From Pantoea rodasii (GTDB lineage Bacteria > Pseudomonadota > Gammaproteobacteria > Enterobacterales > Enterobacteriaceae): DNA of 64,000 bases. Positions within the stretch are counted from its first letter, which is position 1, and each line of letters opens with the position of its first letter. The notes under the pieces are model-generated. The model did not search any database, was not told where the DNA came from, and worked only from the letters and a program-made list of their open reading frames with translations. Where the stretch lies: contig NZ_MLFP01000004.1 of NCBI RefSeq assembly GCF_002095465.1, forward strand, positions 124,001 to 188,000. Reading direction: 5' to 3'. Below, piece by piece: positions 63,365-64,000 of this stretch. Made by a program: the position numbers and the translations under genes.

Positions 63365-64000
63365 TTATGTGAAGTTTTCTTGCGTAAACAGCATAAAGTC
63401 CACTTTGCCGGACTGATAGGTATCGGGTTGTTCACCGTCTTCGAGGTGTTTTAGCAGCAGCGTCAGCGCCAGCTGGGCGTGACGCAGGGTATTTTGATCG
63501 AGTGTTAACGTCAGCACGCGCTTCTCAAAAAGCTGGCGCGTGGTGGCATAGAGTTCATGCGTCATATACACCACTTTGCCGCCGAGTCGATGGCGCGCCA
63601 GCGCTTCGTGGATTTGCGTATTGCCGAGGCCGGTGTTGTAGAGTCCGACGATATTTTGCGATCCGGCCAGAGTCTTCTCCAGCAGACGACTGATACGATC
63701 GCGTTCATCCTGCCCGGCAAGAATTTCCCGCAACCTTAGCTGCGGAAAACGCTCCGCCAGCACCGCCTGAAAACCGTCAATACGCTGACGATGGGCCGAA
63801 TAGTCGGCGCGGCCACTCACCAGCACCACATCGCCCGGTGCATTGATCATGCTGCCGAGCATCAACCCGGCGGTGCGTCCAGCTTTATACTGATCAATGC
63901 CAACATGGCACAAGCGCGCCGCATCGGGCAGATCGGTGACCATGGTGATCACCGGCACGCCGCGCGCCTGACACGCTGCTAAAGCATCATAAATCAGCGG
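63365..64000 (-). CDS. LacI-family (or LacI-type ligand-binding) regulator, N-terminus outside the window
   Basis: Only the C-terminal ~211 residues are in the window; the frame is open to the last base (reading PLIYDALAACQARGVPVITM), so the HTH lies beyond 64000. The part present is the periplasmic-binding-protein-like effector domain: CHVGIDQYKAGRTAGLMLGS, GDVVLVSGRADYSAHRQRID, NIVGLYNTGLGNTQIHEALA and ALTLLLKHLEDGEQ. This pattern is common to LacI regulators with a sugar-phosphate or sugar effector, and a binding protein without HTH cannot be excluded, although no signal peptide can be seen here. It is on the same strand as yghU, 101 bases upstream. Confidence 0.8.
   Translation of the reverse strand, partial: PLIYDALAACQARGVPVITMVTDLPDAARLCHVGIDQYKAGRTAGLMLGSMINAPGDVVLVSGRADYSAHRQRIDGFQAVLAERFPQLRLREILAGQDERDRISRLLEKTLAGSQNIVGLYNTGLGNTQIHEALARHRLGGKVVYMTHELYATTRQLFEKRVLTLTLDQNTLRHAQLALTLLLKHLEDGEQPDTYQSGKVDFMLFTQENFT

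Overview
The window looks like a chromosomal segment of a member of the Enterobacterales, most likely Erwiniaceae (Pantoea/Erwinia-like). I base this on many proteins that I recognise as close relatives of Escherichia coli proteins (Aer, YncE, SbmA, AbgA/B/T/R, Tsx, Gcd, YghU, YjdN), combined with an equipment typical of plant-associated Pantoea: a membrane PQQ glucose dehydrogenase plus a three-subunit gluconate dehydrogenase that oxidise glucose in the periplasm. Most of the window is GC-rich; a clear AT-rich patch lies at about 57.7-60.5 kb and a weaker one at 35.4-36.6 kb. I see no rRNA, tRNA, CRISPR array or complete insertion sequence.

Layout. 0-12.6 kb: the 3' part of an autotransporter, aer, an AraC regulator with a divergent NepI-like exporter, a DUF1471 peptide, yncE, a single-chain dihydroxyacetone kinase and sbmA. 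12.7-16.7 kb: gluconate 2-dehydrogenase operon (gamma, flavoprotein, cytochrome c) behind a perfect GntR-type palindrome. 17-18.6 kb: an Xre-ImmA/IrrE protein and PIN-domain protein pair with the look of a toxin-antitoxin module. 18.6-25.8 kb: an MFS transporter and the abgR/abgABT p-aminobenzoyl-glutamate locus. 25.9-32.8 kb: yjdN, tsx with a CRP site, a QseBC-like two-component system, a MarA-size AraC protein, and a LysR regulator with an MdtG-like pump. 32.9-37.8 kb: gcd, an unrecognised protein, an EntS-like MFS. 38-46.9 kb: a probable amino-sugar (glucosamine-like) uptake and phosphorylation cluster with oxidoreductase, GspK-like kinase, ROK regulator, ABC ATPase, OGA-HAT-like acetyltransferase, binding protein and two permeases. 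47-52.6 kb: dmlA and its LysR, then an operon of SSS symporter, cytosolic Asp-box (sialidase-fold) protein and SDR. 52.8-57.7 kb: a sigma54 activator divergent from a sigma54-promoter operon of inositol-dehydrogenase-like, sugar isomerase-like and sugar-binding proteins. 58-60.3 kb: AT-rich O-antigen-ligase-like protein and a family 2 glycosyltransferase. 60.5-64 kb: a chemoreceptor behind a FliA promoter, yghU-DUF1330, and a LacI-type regulator cut by the right edge.

Two features cut across the window. First, eight genes are interrupted by single missing bases (nine sites), every one a deletion in or beside a short run of identical bases; restoring one base rejoins a well-conserved protein each time. 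This looks more like a draft-assembly indel problem than true gene decay. Second, the intergenic spaces carry several kinds of palindromic repeat, including at least six copies of an imperfect inverted repeat whose ends read GTAGCGGCGCAATTTAT.

The genes fit a sugar-scavenging bacterium: Gcd and gluconate dehydrogenase would act in series in the periplasm, three separate gene sets supply uptake and oxidoreductases for less common sugars, and the two chemoreceptors are probably expressed with the flagellar regulon.
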